Shown: positions 1 to 8,757 of the stretch, in pieces
Layout of the letters: each line of letters opens with the position of its first letter
Position numbering within the stretch: position 1 is the first letter of the stretch
Origin: Ruminococcus flavefaciens
GTDB taxonomy: Bacteria > Bacillota > Clostridia > Oscillospirales > Ruminococcaceae
Length of the DNA stretch: 64,000 nucleotides
Assembly: GCA_002371825.1 (NCBI GenBank)
Contig: DFHF01000022.1
Coordinates: 8,962 to 72,961, forward strand
Direction of reading: 5' to 3'
Made by a program: the position numbers and the translations under genes
Notes under the pieces: model-generated
Seen by the model: only the letters and a program-made list of their open reading frames with translations
The model's database searches: none
What the model was told of the DNA's origin: nothing

Positions 1-1
1 A

Positions 2-253
2 GAGCTCCTTCGCAGTGCTGCGGAAAATGCCGGAAAGAAAGCCGGAATACTTGCTGCGGCATCAGGTGCTTCCCTGGGAAAGCTAATCGAGATACGGTAT
101 AACGTCAATGAACCTGATTTTATTTCACCTACATCCTACGAGATGAACGACTGTCTCAGAGCCTGCGGCACAGGCTTTTCAAAGTCGATAAGCTTCAGGC
201 CGGAGAATATCTCAGTAAGCGATACTGCCGTGTTTATCTGGGAACTCATATGA
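2..253 (+). CDS. SIMPL (DUF541) domain protein, 3' end only
   Basis: The open frame runs from the window edge to TGA at 251-253 (83 residues). It has the C-terminal pattern of SIMPL/DUF541 proteins: an Ala/Gly-rich helix with a KAG-x-LA core, then an SLGK-x-IEI strand, and a final stretch ending in short beta strands (ISVSDTAVFIWEL). The family is mostly secreted or periplasmic and its function is poorly defined. The N-terminus lies outside the window, so signal peptide and length cannot be judged. A strong terminator follows directly. The family call rests on a short fragment and is moderate. Confidence 0.6.
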   Translation, partial: ELLRSAAENAGKKAGILAAASGASLGKLIEIRYNVNEPDFISPTSYEMNDCLRACGTGFSKSISFRPENISVSDTAVFIWELI

Positions 254-254
254 C

Positions 255-287
255 AAAAAACGGTACCCGCTGCGGTACCGTTTTTTT
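255..287 (+). terminator. Rho-independent terminator of the SIMPL gene
   Basis: A perfect stem AACGGTACC / GGTACCGTT with a short loop is followed by seven T residues, right after the stop codon at 253. The A-run on the 5' side makes it potentially bidirectional. Confidence 0.85.
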
Positions 288-330
288 GTCCCTTTTCAGC
301 AGACTGTACGAATGTATAGGCAGTGGACAA

Positions 331-344
331 ATATAGTACTATAT
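331..344. promoter_or_regulatory. 14-bp perfect palindrome before the sigma gene
   Basis: ATATAGTACTATAT is self-complementary and sits about 8 bases upstream of the ribosome binding site of the sigma gene. It could be an operator or part of the promoter region; no convincing sigma-A promoter was found here, so expression may be autoregulated. Inference only. Confidence 0.3.
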
Positions 345-365
345 CACACTATGGGAGGTGAAACG

Positions 366-923
366 ATGACCGACACTGAATGGAGCCGTCTTATAGAGCT
401 TTCTCCACGGCAGGCCTTCGGGCAGCTCGTGGATGAATTCGGCGGATATGTTTATACCATAGTCGTAAGCAAGATAGGCGGCTGTGCCGGACAGGAGGAT
501 ATCGAGGACTGTGTCAGCGATATCTTTGTGGAGGTCTACTCCTCGCTGGGAAAATTCTCTGCGGCTCAGGGAAGTTTAAAGGCGTTTATCGGGAGCATAG
601 CAAAGCGCCGCTCCATTGATGCCTTCCGGAAACTCGCACGCCGTGGGCTCACCACTGTTTCAGCAGATGAAGAAGAGACCGGACTGCCGCCCTCAGATTC
701 CGATACCGCTGCGGAGGCGGAGGATGCTATTCTGAGGCAGAGACTATGGGATGAGGTCAGAGCGCTCAATGAGCCGGATAGGTCGATAATCGTTTATCAG
801 TACTTCTATCGCATGGAATGTACAGATATAGCAGCCAAGCTGAAAATGACTGCTGCTGCGGTGAGAAAGAGAAGTCAGAGAGCAAGGAAGAAGCTTAAAG
901 AAATACTGAGAGATGAGCTATGA
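366..923 (+). CDS. ECF-type RNA polymerase sigma factor
   Basis: The 185-residue protein has sigma region 2 (about residues 15-80, with the acidic EDIEDCVSDIF segment that contacts core polymerase) and region 4 (about 130-180), where DIAAKL-x(7)-VRKRSQRARKKL forms the -35-binding helix-turn-helix. Regions 1 and 3 are absent, as in group IV sigma factors. The ATG at 366 is chosen over an in-frame ATG at 312 because GGGAGGTG lies 6 bases before it. The next gene begins 9 bases after the stop and encodes a membrane protein, the usual sigma/anti-sigma arrangement. The target regulon is unknown. The family is clear; the stimulus cannot be inferred. Confidence 0.9.
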   Translation: MTDTEWSRLIELSPRQAFGQLVDEFGGYVYTIVVSKIGGCAGQEDIEDCVSDIFVEVYSSLGKFSAAQGSLKAFIGSIAKRRSIDAFRKLARRGLTTVSADEEETGLPPSDSDTAAEAEDAILRQRLWDEVRALNEPDRSIIVYQYFYRMECTDIAAKLKMTAAAVRKRSQRARKKLKEILRDEL

Positions 924-932
924 GGTGATATT

Positions 933-1967
933 ATGAAAAAAGATTTTATGGATATGCTTAATGAGCCTGATGAGGCTGTTATGGAAGAGCTTGCGGAGAG
1001 CTCTCCGCTGCCGGACGGCAGGATGAAAAAGAGGATAGTTGAAAATTGTCTGAGAAAGACAGCTTCGGGGGCTGCTGATGAGGAGGATTATGCCGGAGGA
1101 ACAGATGTCATCCGCCGTCTCCGCTGGACAGGTCTGGCAGCTGCGGCAGCCGCATTTGCTATAGTTATCGCAGGAGGTGCCGGTGTGGTGATGCTCGGCA
1201 GAAATATGAAAAATACTGCTCCTATGACTGTTGAGAGCAGCTCCGATACCATTACTGCTCCTGCAGCGGCTGCTATTGAGGAGCCTGCAACTACCCATGA
1301 CCTTAAGAGCAGCGGCACAGAAGCTGACACTGCCGGAACAAAGCTGACCGTTACTGCATATGTTGCCGGTGCGAATGAGACATCTACTGTTACTGTCAAA
1401 GGACAGGATGAGGTGACGGGCGAAGAGGATGACCAGTCCGGAAAAGCTACTGAGCCGGTCAACAGCGGCAGCCAGGAGACTGAAGCTTCCACTGAAAGTG
1501 AGAAGGAGCTTCAGTCCTCAGATGCTCCTGATCTTACAGAGCCGGATATACCGGTCGTCACATTTCCTGACGGCAGTCCACAAGCAGTTCATCTGCCAAA
1601 CTACGGCGCTGTCCTTTCAGGGAACTGGAACAGTATCGGAGGTCATGGAAACAGATCATGGTCTTTCTATGCCGGAAAGGATAGCATAAATCCAGCTCAC
1701 GGCGGAAAAGGCGAATGTTACCTGGACGGTGAACTCTACGGAGAATTCAGCTACACCATCTTTGACGGAGAGATAACAATTACATGGACGTCAGGTGAAT
1801 CAGCCTCCACTGAAATGAAAGGAACCATCTCCGGCATGGTCAACGGACGTCCTACAGACCCGTTTGATATAACATGGGAGACAGGCGAAACAGACTGCTT
1901 CAAATACGATCATAAGGATGAACTTGATAAAAAGGCTTATGAACCGTATTTTGTTGAAGGGCGCTGA
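933..1967 (+). CDS. Putative membrane anti-sigma factor with extracytoplasmic domain
   Basis: The 344-residue protein has a cytoplasmic N-terminus of about 60 residues and one strong transmembrane helix (about residues 64-90: Ala-rich, then AIVIAGGAGVVML). A long Thr/Ser/Glu-rich linker (about 95-205) follows, and then a C-terminal folded part (about 210-335) rich in Gly, Trp and Tyr that looks like a beta-sandwich. GAGGTGAT precedes the ATG. Its position directly behind an ECF sigma gene and its topology suggest that it tethers the sigma factor and senses something outside the cell. No zinc-finger HxxxCxxC motif of the ZAS type is present, so the sigma-binding mode is not evident. The secreted domain is unrecognised and might bind wall polysaccharide (inference). 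Confidence 0.65.
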   Translation: MKKDFMDMLNEPDEAVMEELAESSPLPDGRMKKRIVENCLRKTASGAADEEDYAGGTDVIRRLRWTGLAAAAAAFAIVIAGGAGVVMLGRNMKNTAPMTVESSSDTITAPAAAAIEEPATTHDLKSSGTEADTAGTKLTVTAYVAGANETSTVTVKGQDEVTGEEDDQSGKATEPVNSGSQETEASTESEKELQSSDAPDLTEPDIPVVTFPDGSPQAVHLPNYGAVLSGNWNSIGGHGNRSWSFYAGKDSINPAHGGKGECYLDGELYGEFSYTIFDGEITITWTSGESASTEMKGTISGMVNGRPTDPFDITWETGETDCFKYDHKDELDKKAYEPYFVEGR

Positions 1968-2271
1968 AAACTGCCGTCTGTTGCAGAAATCCGAAAGTGT
2001 GACATTTTTCCCTGACAATATTTAATGATATTTAGCCGGCTAATTTGGCTATTTCCTCAAATTTCCGGCAAAGAATTTGCAAAATCCGCAAAAAACAGTT
2101 GAAGTTGAAAAAAATCTTTGCTATAATAATTGTGCATACATATGGATGTGTATGCACGATTTTTATTTTATCCGCATATGTCCGATCTGATCTTTTCAAA
2201 TCAAGCGTAATATATTTTCAGACCACGCTTCATACATGATCGGAATAAATACAAAGAAACAGGAGAAAACT
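1968..2271. promoter_or_regulatory. Intergenic region with the surface-operon promoter
   Basis: These 304 bases hold no credible gene and no clear terminator for the anti-sigma gene. They contain a sigma-A-type promoter: -35 TTGAAG at 2099-2104, a 17-base spacer and -10 TATAAT at 2122-2127. This gives a leader of about 135 nt before the ATG at 2272. An AT-rich tract surrounds the promoter. Confidence 0.75.
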
Positions 2272-4176
2272 ATGAAAGCTTACAACAAAATATTGCTCTG
2301 TACAGCTTTGACAGCTGTAGGAGCTGCAGCGGCTGTACCTGCTGCTGCACAGGCTGCGGAGACAGCTCCGGCTGCTTCGGGATATGTATGGGAATTAGAT
2401 GAGGAAGGACGCATCTTCTGTCATGATCCCGACGGAACTCTCCTCACAGGAGAACAGCTCATTGATGGTCAGTACTATCTTTTCGCTGCAAACGGAGTTC
2501 AGAAAACAGGCTGGCGCACAGTAAACGGTCAGCGCTGCTATTTTGATCCCGCTTCCGGAAATCCTGTTACCGGCTGGATAGACTACTGCGGTAAAAAATA
2601 CTACGTTGATCCCTCCGCCGGAAAAGCTAAGGGTCTTATTGAGGACGAAAGCAAGGGTGTATTCCTGACAGACGATTACGGCGCTGTCATGGAGGAAGAG
2701 GGCTTCGTCAGCTCCGATGACGGTCTTCTTTTCGTCAATTCAGAGGGTAAGGTGCAGACAGAGGATTTCGAGTACAACGGCACTCCGTATCATGTGAATG
2801 AGGATAATACTGTAAAGACCGAATTCTATACAAGTGGAGATGTATTATACTACATTAACGCTAACGGTACACCGGCACAGGGCCTCCTTGAACACAATGA
2901 CATGGAATTCCTGCTGGACGAGCACGGTGCGGTACTCACCGGCTTCCAGAATTACAACGGAAAGACATATTATGCCAACGACGGCGGTATCCTTCAGATA
3001 GGACTTATGAATATAAAAGACCAGATGTATTACTTCGGAGCAGACCGTGCTATGCTGACCGGTATGCAGAAGATAGGGGAGGATACCTACTTCTTCGGCA
3101 ACGATGGTGCTGCTGTTACAGGTATGGTCAAGTCCGGTGATGATACTTACTACTTCGGCAGCGATCACCTTATGATGACAGGTCTGGTCAATATCGACGG
3201 CAATATCTATTGCTTTGCTGAAAACGGCAAAATGGTAAAGGGCCGCCTGGTAATAAACGGCAGCAAGTACATCTTCGGTGAGGACGGAAAGGCTGTTACA
3301 GGCTGGTATACAAGTGAGGGAAAGAAGTATTACTTCAATAATGACGGTAAAATGCATACAGGCTGGCTCAAATATGACGGCCACACCTTCTACTTCGACC
3401 CTTCTGACGGAGTTATGCACGATAACTGGACTTATATCGGCGATGACAAATATTTCTTCACCTATGATGGATATATGCTCACAGGCCGCCAGACTATCCG
3501 TGGAAATAAGTACTACATTGCAGCAGACGGAAAGGTACAGAAGGGACTTATAAAGCTTGATGACGGCACCTACTACTTCCGTGAGACTGACGGTGTAATG
3601 CAGACAGGCTGGCAGACTATTGCAGGAGTGCGCCGCTACTTCGACACATCCACCGGAAAAATGGCTGTGAATACCCGTATAGACGGATATAATATCGATG
3701 CTAACGGAGTCGCAAAGCCCATGTCTTCAGTACAGAAGCAGGCTGCCTCTGTTATAAATACTATCGGAAAAGGCATTTCAACTATATATAACTACCTCTG
3801 TGCTTCCTGCAAGTACAAGCATACTGAGGATACAAAGTCACTGGCAACTATACAGTCTATGGGCTGGTCATACTTTGCTGACTATGCTATGAAGAACAGA
3901 TATATGGTATGCTACTATATGGCCGCTGTTACAGAGCTCTTCTATCAGGAGGCAGGCTATAAGACCCGTATCGTTTATGGTACAGGCCGTGGTACAGGTG
4001 ACCACTACTGGAATCAGGTATATGTCAACGGCTCATGGCTCAATTACGATATATGCAACGGTTTCTACGGAGTTACCGACTCCTTCCTCAAGACTCCCAA
4101 TAACTATGACAGCGCAGGAAGAAACACCGGTAACGGCTATACATTCAGACAGTATATCTACCCAAGCTTTAACTAA
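2272..4176 (+). CDS. Secreted wall-binding-repeat protein with transglutaminase-like domain
   Basis: The 634-residue protein starts with a signal peptide (Lys start, Ala-rich core, AQA cleavage region near residue 28). Residues about 38-490 are some twenty copies of the aromatic 20-residue choline-binding-type repeat (GW-x(n)-YYF-x(n)-G-x-M-x-TG pattern), which in other Firmicutes anchors proteins to teichoic acid or glucan. The last 130 residues resemble a transglutaminase/papain-like fold with a plausible Cys-His-Asp triad in VCYYMA, GDHYWNQV and NYDICN. The ATG at 2272 is preferred over 2236 because AGGAG lies before it and the signal peptide begins there. It is the first gene of a five-gene plus-strand operon for surface modification. 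Substrate is unknown; a peptide cross-linking or cleavage role is inferred. Confidence 0.8.
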   Translation: MKAYNKILLCTALTAVGAAAAVPAAAQAAETAPAASGYVWELDEEGRIFCHDPDGTLLTGEQLIDGQYYLFAANGVQKTGWRTVNGQRCYFDPASGNPVTGWIDYCGKKYYVDPSAGKAKGLIEDESKGVFLTDDYGAVMEEEGFVSSDDGLLFVNSEGKVQTEDFEYNGTPYHVNEDNTVKTEFYTSGDVLYYINANGTPAQGLLEHNDMEFLLDEHGAVLTGFQNYNGKTYYANDGGILQIGLMNIKDQMYYFGADRAMLTGMQKIGEDTYFFGNDGAAVTGMVKSGDDTYYFGSDHLMMTGLVNIDGNIYCFAENGKMVKGRLVINGSKYIFGEDGKAVTGWYTSEGKKYYFNNDGKMHTGWLKYDGHTFYFDPSDGVMHDNWTYIGDDKYFFTYDGYMLTGRQTIRGNKYYIAADGKVQKGLIKLDDGTYYFRETDGVMQTGWQTIAGVRRYFDTSTGKMAVNTRIDGYNIDANGVAKPMSSVQKQAASVINTIGKGISTIYNYLCASCKYKHTEDTKSLATIQSMGWSYFADYAMKNRYMVCYYMAAVTELFYQEAGYKTRIVYGTGRGTGDHYWNQVYVNGSWLNYDICNGFYGVTDSFLKTPNNYDSAGRNTGNGYTFRQYIYPSFN

Positions 4177-4196
4177 TTCTTTTGGAGGCATTTTTC

Positions 4197-4973
4197 ATGA
4201 ACTTTAAGCTTACAGCTATTTGTACAGCAGCCGTACTCTGTGCGGCATCTGCTGTATCCTGCGGAAAGGATAAGGACAGCAGCAGCTCAGATGTTATCCT
4301 TGACATCAATACTACCACTTCTTCAACTGAGGCAACTTCTGAGTCGGAGGAGACTACCACTACAACTGCCCTTTCTTCAACTACAGGCAAGAAGGACGAT
4401 AAGAAGACTACCACAACTACTGCAAAGAAGGATGAGACAGTTACCACAAAGGCTGCTGATGAAACTGAGGTAGTTACTGAAGTACCAAAGATAGATCCTG
4501 ATGATGAACCTGATGTGCCTGCTGGTACACCTGCTGAGCCTCAGGATGATCCGGCTCCGCCAATAAACAATATCAGCAGCAGCACCGGAGAGACCTTCAG
4601 CACAGCTGATATCGATCAGCCTATCAGCGTGTTCATCTCAGAACTGGGCGGCTCATTCATGCAGAGTGAGGCTGAGGCTTGTATCCCGAAGGGTGACGCA
4701 GGAGATATATTATTCGTCTATGAATATCCTGATATAAAGTTCGAGTGTTATTCCAACGGCGGTATACAGTATGTCTATGACATCGTTATCACAGGCGGAG
4801 ATCACTCCACTGACAAGGGCATTAAAGTCGGCTCATCAAGAGCTGAGGTAATGTCTGCTTACGGCAGTCTTGATGAATTCAACGGCGCTCTTATCGCTTC
4901 CGGCAGCAACAGTGAGATATACTTCGTCATGAGCGGAGATACCGTTTCTGAGATACAGATAAACAGCTTATAA
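4197..4973 (+). CDS. Lipoprotein with Thr-rich linker
   Basis: The 258-residue protein has a type II signal peptide with lipobox SAVSC (Cys22), a Thr/Ser/Lys/Glu linker (about 30-115), and a C-terminal globular part (about 130-258) ending in a region with GIKVGSSRAEVMSAYG. That last motif resembles those of small beta-rich lipoprotein modules that precede an ER-x-V-x-x-x-YG turn. GGAGG is 8 bases before the ATG; an upstream TTG at 4182 is inside the ribosome site and is rejected. It lies 20 bases after the transglutaminase-like gene and 13 before the MBOAT gene, so it is very likely co-transcribed. Function is unknown; it is probably anchored on the outer face of the membrane. Confidence 0.75.
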   Translation: MNFKLTAICTAAVLCAASAVSCGKDKDSSSSDVILDINTTTSSTEATSESEETTTTTALSSTTGKKDDKKTTTTTAKKDETVTTKAADETEVVTEVPKIDPDDEPDVPAGTPAEPQDDPAPPINNISSSTGETFSTADIDQPISVFISELGGSFMQSEAEACIPKGDAGDILFVYEYPDIKFECYSNGGIQYVYDIVITGGDHSTDKGIKVGSSRAEVMSAYGSLDEFNGALIASGSNSEIYFVMSGDTVSEIQINSL

Positions 4974-4986
4974 AGGAGGAACTGTT

Positions 4987-6393
4987 TTGGTTTTCAGCAG
5001 TCCCGTATTCCTTTTCATATTCATGACCTCGGTATACATCCTGTACAGGATGATACCACGAATGACAGCCAAGAACGTTCTTCTGCTGATATTCAGCATA
5101 GCGTTCTACACCTATGGCGAACCCAGGGCTGTAGTCCTGATGATAATCTCTATCCTGATGAACTACGGTTTTGGTCTGGCCATGAAGCAGGAAAACAAAG
5201 CGAGAAAACCGGTGCTTGCCGCTGCAGTCACCGCCAATCTCGTAATGCTGGGCATATTCAAGTACGCAGGCTTCGGCGCTGACCTGCTTAACAGTCTGCC
5301 CTTCGTCAGTGTACCGGTGCCAAAAATAGCCCTGCCAATAGGTATATCCTTCTATACCTTCCAGGCTATGTCCTATGTCATAGATGCTTACAAGGACCCG
5401 AAATACATACAGAAAAATCTTTACAAGCTGGCTCTGTACATAACCTTCTTCCCGCAGCTGGTGGCAGGTCCTATCGTAAAATACTACGATTTTGCAGACC
5501 AGATCGATAACCGCAAAAATGATCCGGAAAAGACAGCTCAGGGTATCAGAAGATTCATTATAGGACTTTCAAAAAAGCTCCTTATCGCAAATACCATGGC
5601 TCTTGCCGCAGATTATGTATACGGTCTCGGTATTTCTGAACTGACTCTTCCGCTGACATGGCTGGGAGCTGTATCCTATCTTTTCCAGATATATTTCGAT
5701 TTCAGCGGCTACAGCGATATGGCTATCGGCCTTGGAGCAATGTTCGGATTCACCTTCAAGGAGAACTTCAATTACCCGTATATCTCACAGAGTATGCAGG
5801 AATTCTGGCGCAGGTGGCATATTTCAGTTTCCACCTGGTTCAAGGAATATCTCTATATCCCTCTTGGCGGAAACCGCAGGGGAAAGGTGAGAACAGCTCT
5901 CAACAAGATGATAGTGTTCTTCTGCACAGGCCTCTGGCACGGCGCAAGTCTGAATTTCATTGTCTGGGGACTCCTGAACGGCGGATTCCTTATGCTGGAG
6001 TCCTATAACATTCTGAATACAAAAAAATGGCCCCGTTTCTTCCGCCATTTCTATGCAGTGTTCGTGACGATACTTGCGTTCGTATTCTTCCGTGCTGATG
6101 ACCTGGGAACAGCCTGCCGCTTTATAGGAAGAATGTTCGATCCTTCCAGTCTTACAAGCTCCGGCTACTCCATGTTCATGGCTCAGCTCACACCTATGTA
6201 TCTTACCATGCTGGTACTGGCAGTTGTTTTCTCAATGCCGGTTATCGGCGGTATCAGGACAAAACTTACAGCTCCGAAGGCTGCTGCTGCCGGAGAGTCC
6301 TGTGCCTATGTGATATCACTTCTGCTCCTGGCAGTATGTATCATCACACTTTCATCCGCTTCCTACAATCCGTTCATCTATTTCAGATTTTAG
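4987..6393 (+). CDS. MBOAT family O-acyltransferase (AlgI/DltB-like)
   Basis: The 468-residue polytopic membrane protein (about 10-12 helices) begins MVFSSPVFLF, the typical start of AlgI-type MBOAT proteins. It carries the family signature QEFWRRWHISVSTWFKEYLY and the invariant membrane His in GLWHG (His318). Such proteins move acetyl groups across the membrane onto exopolysaccharide or wall polymers. The start is a TTG, supported by AAGGAGGA exactly at the right distance and by the conserved N-terminus. The next gene encodes a DHHW/AlgX-like partner, the usual two-protein acetylation module. The acceptor polymer is unknown. Confidence 0.93.
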   Translation: MVFSSPVFLFIFMTSVYILYRMIPRMTAKNVLLLIFSIAFYTYGEPRAVVLMIISILMNYGFGLAMKQENKARKPVLAAAVTANLVMLGIFKYAGFGADLLNSLPFVSVPVPKIALPIGISFYTFQAMSYVIDAYKDPKYIQKNLYKLALYITFFPQLVAGPIVKYYDFADQIDNRKNDPEKTAQGIRRFIIGLSKKLLIANTMALAADYVYGLGISELTLPLTWLGAVSYLFQIYFDFSGYSDMAIGLGAMFGFTFKENFNYPYISQSMQEFWRRWHISVSTWFKEYLYIPLGGNRRGKVRTALNKMIVFFCTGLWHGASLNFIVWGLLNGGFLMLESYNILNTKKWPRFFRHFYAVFVTILAFVFFRADDLGTACRFIGRMFDPSSLTSSGYSMFMAQLTPMYLTMLVLAVVFSMPVIGGIRTKLTAPKAAAAGESCAYVISLLLLAVCIITLSSASYNPFIYFRF

Positions 6394-6405
6394 GAGGCAT
6401 AAGCT

Positions 6406-7797
6406 ATGAAGAAAAATATACTTTACAGGCTCTATGCAGCCGCTTTTATCGGAATATGTCTTGCTCCGGCAGCATTTATGCCTGTGGTCAGAAATTCCGA
6501 ATCAAAGGAAAAACGTGCACTTGCTCCTGCACCTAAGCTCAAAACTGAGGAGGGGAAGCTGAATTTCGATTTCTTCGATGATTTCAGCAAATATTTCTCA
6601 GAGCACTTCGCCTTCCGTCAGGAGCTGGTCACAGCTGACGGCCGTCTAAAATCTGCTGTGCTTGGAACTTCACCGAATTCAGATGTAATAGTCGGAAAGG
6701 ACGGCTGGCTCTACTACGGACCGACTAAGAACGATTTTCTCAACATCAACTGTCTCAGCGACAGGGGAATAAACAATATAGTCAATAATGTGCGTATGAT
6801 GGATGATATCTGCCAGTCTTCCGGCTGCCAGTTCATCTTCACGGTGGCTCCCAACAAGAATACCGTCTATCCGGAGCATATGCCCTTCAACTACAAGCCC
6901 TCTGACAATAAGAACAACTATTCAAGACTTGCAGAAAAGCTCAGCGGCGAAAGCTTCTGGTGCGATATGAAGGAGACTATCCTCAGTGCAGACGCAAGCA
7001 TCCCGCTCTATCATAAGACCGATACCCACTGGAACAATATGGGGGCTTATGTGGGACACGCAAAGCTTATGGAAATGCAGGGCCGCAGCTCCTGTCCGGC
7101 CGGAACTCACTGGTTCACCCGTGATGACCGTCTGGGAGACCTGGCTGCTATGATATATCCTGCTGAGGATGCAAAGGATACTCAGGTCTATAACGACTAT
7201 GAGTTCACCTATACTTACCGTGGCCGATTCAAGGCTCTGGACGATATTACAATAAATACCGACTGCGCTGACGGCTCAGGAAAGCTTCTGATGTACCGTG
7301 ATTCCTACGGCGAGGCTATACTGCCCTATATGGCTGAATCCTATTCCTCCGCAGAGTTCTCACGAGCAGTTCCGTACCGTCTTGACAAAGCAGCTGATGA
7401 GACTGTCATAATAGAGATAGTTGAGAGAAATCTGGGCGATATTCAGAGATATGCTCCTGTTGCAGCAGCTCCTGAAGCAGAAGCTCCTCAGGCTGACGGT
7501 CTCTATAACGGCTCAGATGCTGAGATATACTCTAAGGACAATGGTATGTTTACCCATTTATACGGAGTCCTTCCGGACGAATGCTTTACCGGAGATAATG
7601 CTGAGATATTCGTCAGTGTTAACGGAACGTCATATAAAGCTTTCAGCTGCTTCGAGGATAAACTGCTCGGACGTGAAGGTGAGTCCTGTGATAATGGATT
7701 CTCACTGTATATCCCGTCAGAAAAGGCCTCTTCCGGAGATGACATCACAGTAACAGTAAGCTGTGAGAACGGCAGGGCTATACAGATAAATTTTTAA
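6406..7797 (+). CDS. DHHW/AlgX-like SGNH-type acetylation partner protein
   Basis: The 463-residue protein has an N-terminal signal anchor (about residues 7-27). An AlgX/AlgJ/DHHW-type domain follows (about 45-330), containing GKDGWLYYG, HKTDTHWNNMGAY (the His/Asp catalytic block) and YRDSYGEAILPY (the Ser block). A C-terminal extension of about 110 residues has a beta-rich character and may be a carbohydrate-interacting module. In alginate and wall systems such proteins take the acetyl group from the MBOAT partner to the extracellular polymer. It starts 12 bases after the MBOAT stop with GGAGGC before the ATG. Role is strongly supported by pairing; substrate is inferred. Confidence 0.85.
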   Translation: MKKNILYRLYAAAFIGICLAPAAFMPVVRNSESKEKRALAPAPKLKTEEGKLNFDFFDDFSKYFSEHFAFRQELVTADGRLKSAVLGTSPNSDVIVGKDGWLYYGPTKNDFLNINCLSDRGINNIVNNVRMMDDICQSSGCQFIFTVAPNKNTVYPEHMPFNYKPSDNKNNYSRLAEKLSGESFWCDMKETILSADASIPLYHKTDTHWNNMGAYVGHAKLMEMQGRSSCPAGTHWFTRDDRLGDLAAMIYPAEDAKDTQVYNDYEFTYTYRGRFKALDDITINTDCADGSGKLLMYRDSYGEAILPYMAESYSSAEFSRAVPYRLDKAADETVIIEIVERNLGDIQRYAPVAAAPEAEAPQADGLYNGSDAEIYSKDNGMFTHLYGVLPDECFTGDNAEIFVSVNGTSYKAFSCFEDKLLGREGESCDNGFSLYIPSEKASSGDDITVTVSCENGRAIQINF

Positions 7798-7818
7798 AAG
7801 AAAAGAGAAGTGATACAA

Positions 7819-8634
7819 ATGAGATTCAATAAATTTGCCGCATTTGTTTCTGCGGCTTCAATGGCTGTTTTATCAGCTATGCCTGTAATGCAGGCAAATG
7901 CAGCGGCTCCGGACCTCAGCGATTTCATAGCCGAGCCTGTTTTTGAATACTTCAAGGCTTCCGATGTCAATGGAGTTGTGGGAGTTCAGCTCTCAGATGA
8001 CCTTTCTGCTCACGTTGAGATAACCTTCGATTCACCTGAGGGTACTGCTTTTCCCTACTATGTAACTGACATAAAGTCCGGCGGAAGGATGCTCTTCCAG
8101 ATAGAAGGCTACAGCAATACCGAGGATGATTATCGCAGCTACCATATAAGCATCAAGCTTAAGGGCGGTATCTATAATTCATCAGCTTCAGAATTTGTTC
8201 AGGATTTCACAGTTCCTGACGGAAATGATGAACCGGACAGCTTTGTAGCAGTAGGTTATAATTTTGTTGTAGATGATAAGCTCTCAACTGATGATATCGA
8301 GTATCTGAGCACAACAAAGGAGAGCGGCACCTACAAGAACAAAAAGATCACCGGTGAGCTCAATAACTATCTTGTACATCTTGACGGCTATATAAAGGGC
8401 GATGTTACCGGCGAGGGAGTCGTTGACGGCTCTGATGCAACACTTGTTCTCAAAGAATTCGGCGCTCAGCTGGCAGGTGATGAGACAACTCTTGATCCCC
8501 GTCAGTTTGCCGCAGCAGATATTGACGGCAACGGAACAGTTGATGGTTCAGATGCAACACTGATACTCAAATATTACGGTCTTATCAGTGCAGGCAAGGA
8601 ACCTGCCTGGGATGACGTCATTCCGAAGAACTGA
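7819..8634 (+). CDS. Secreted dockerin type I protein
   Basis: The 271-residue protein has a signal peptide (about 1-28, ending in QANA) and an unrecognised beta-rich domain (about 30-190). The C-terminal dockerin (about 198-262) has two duplicated calcium-binding loops: GDVTGEGVVDGSDATLVLK and ADIDGNGTVDGSDATLILK. Dockerins bind cohesins and attach proteins to a cellulosome scaffold or the cell surface. The ATG at 7819 is chosen over a GTG at 7810, with a modest AGAGAAG site. It ends the surface operon and is followed by a terminator. A dockerin on a protein in an acetylation operon is unusual. The N-terminal domain has no assigned function. Confidence 0.88.
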   Translation: MRFNKFAAFVSAASMAVLSAMPVMQANAAAPDLSDFIAEPVFEYFKASDVNGVVGVQLSDDLSAHVEITFDSPEGTAFPYYVTDIKSGGRMLFQIEGYSNTEDDYRSYHISIKLKGGIYNSSASEFVQDFTVPDGNDEPDSFVAVGYNFVVDDKLSTDDIEYLSTTKESGTYKNKKITGELNNYLVHLDGYIKGDVTGEGVVDGSDATLVLKEFGAQLAGDETTLDPRQFAAADIDGNGTVDGSDATLILKYYGLISAGKEPAWDDVIPKN

Positions 8635-8691
8635 CATACAGAAAATCTCCCCGCTGACATTCAGCTGCCGGCGGGGATAAATATATCGAAA

Positions 8692-8725
8692 AAGCCTCCT
8701 GTTGGATCACAGGAGGCTTCTCTTT
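8692..8725. terminator. Bidirectional terminator between convergent operons
   Basis: The stem AAGCCTCCT / AGGAGGCTT is followed by CTCTTT on the plus strand and by a T-rich tract on the minus strand. It separates the dockerin gene from the solute-binding protein gene. A second GC-rich stem (8647-8677) precedes it. Confidence 0.8.
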
Positions 8726-8757
8726 ATTTATACGGCAGGTTATCCGTATCTGCTCTT

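Noticed and set aside
136..330. Minus-strand open frame at the left edge
   Set aside because: It crosses the terminator and is antisense to the SIMPL fragment, which has the family pattern.
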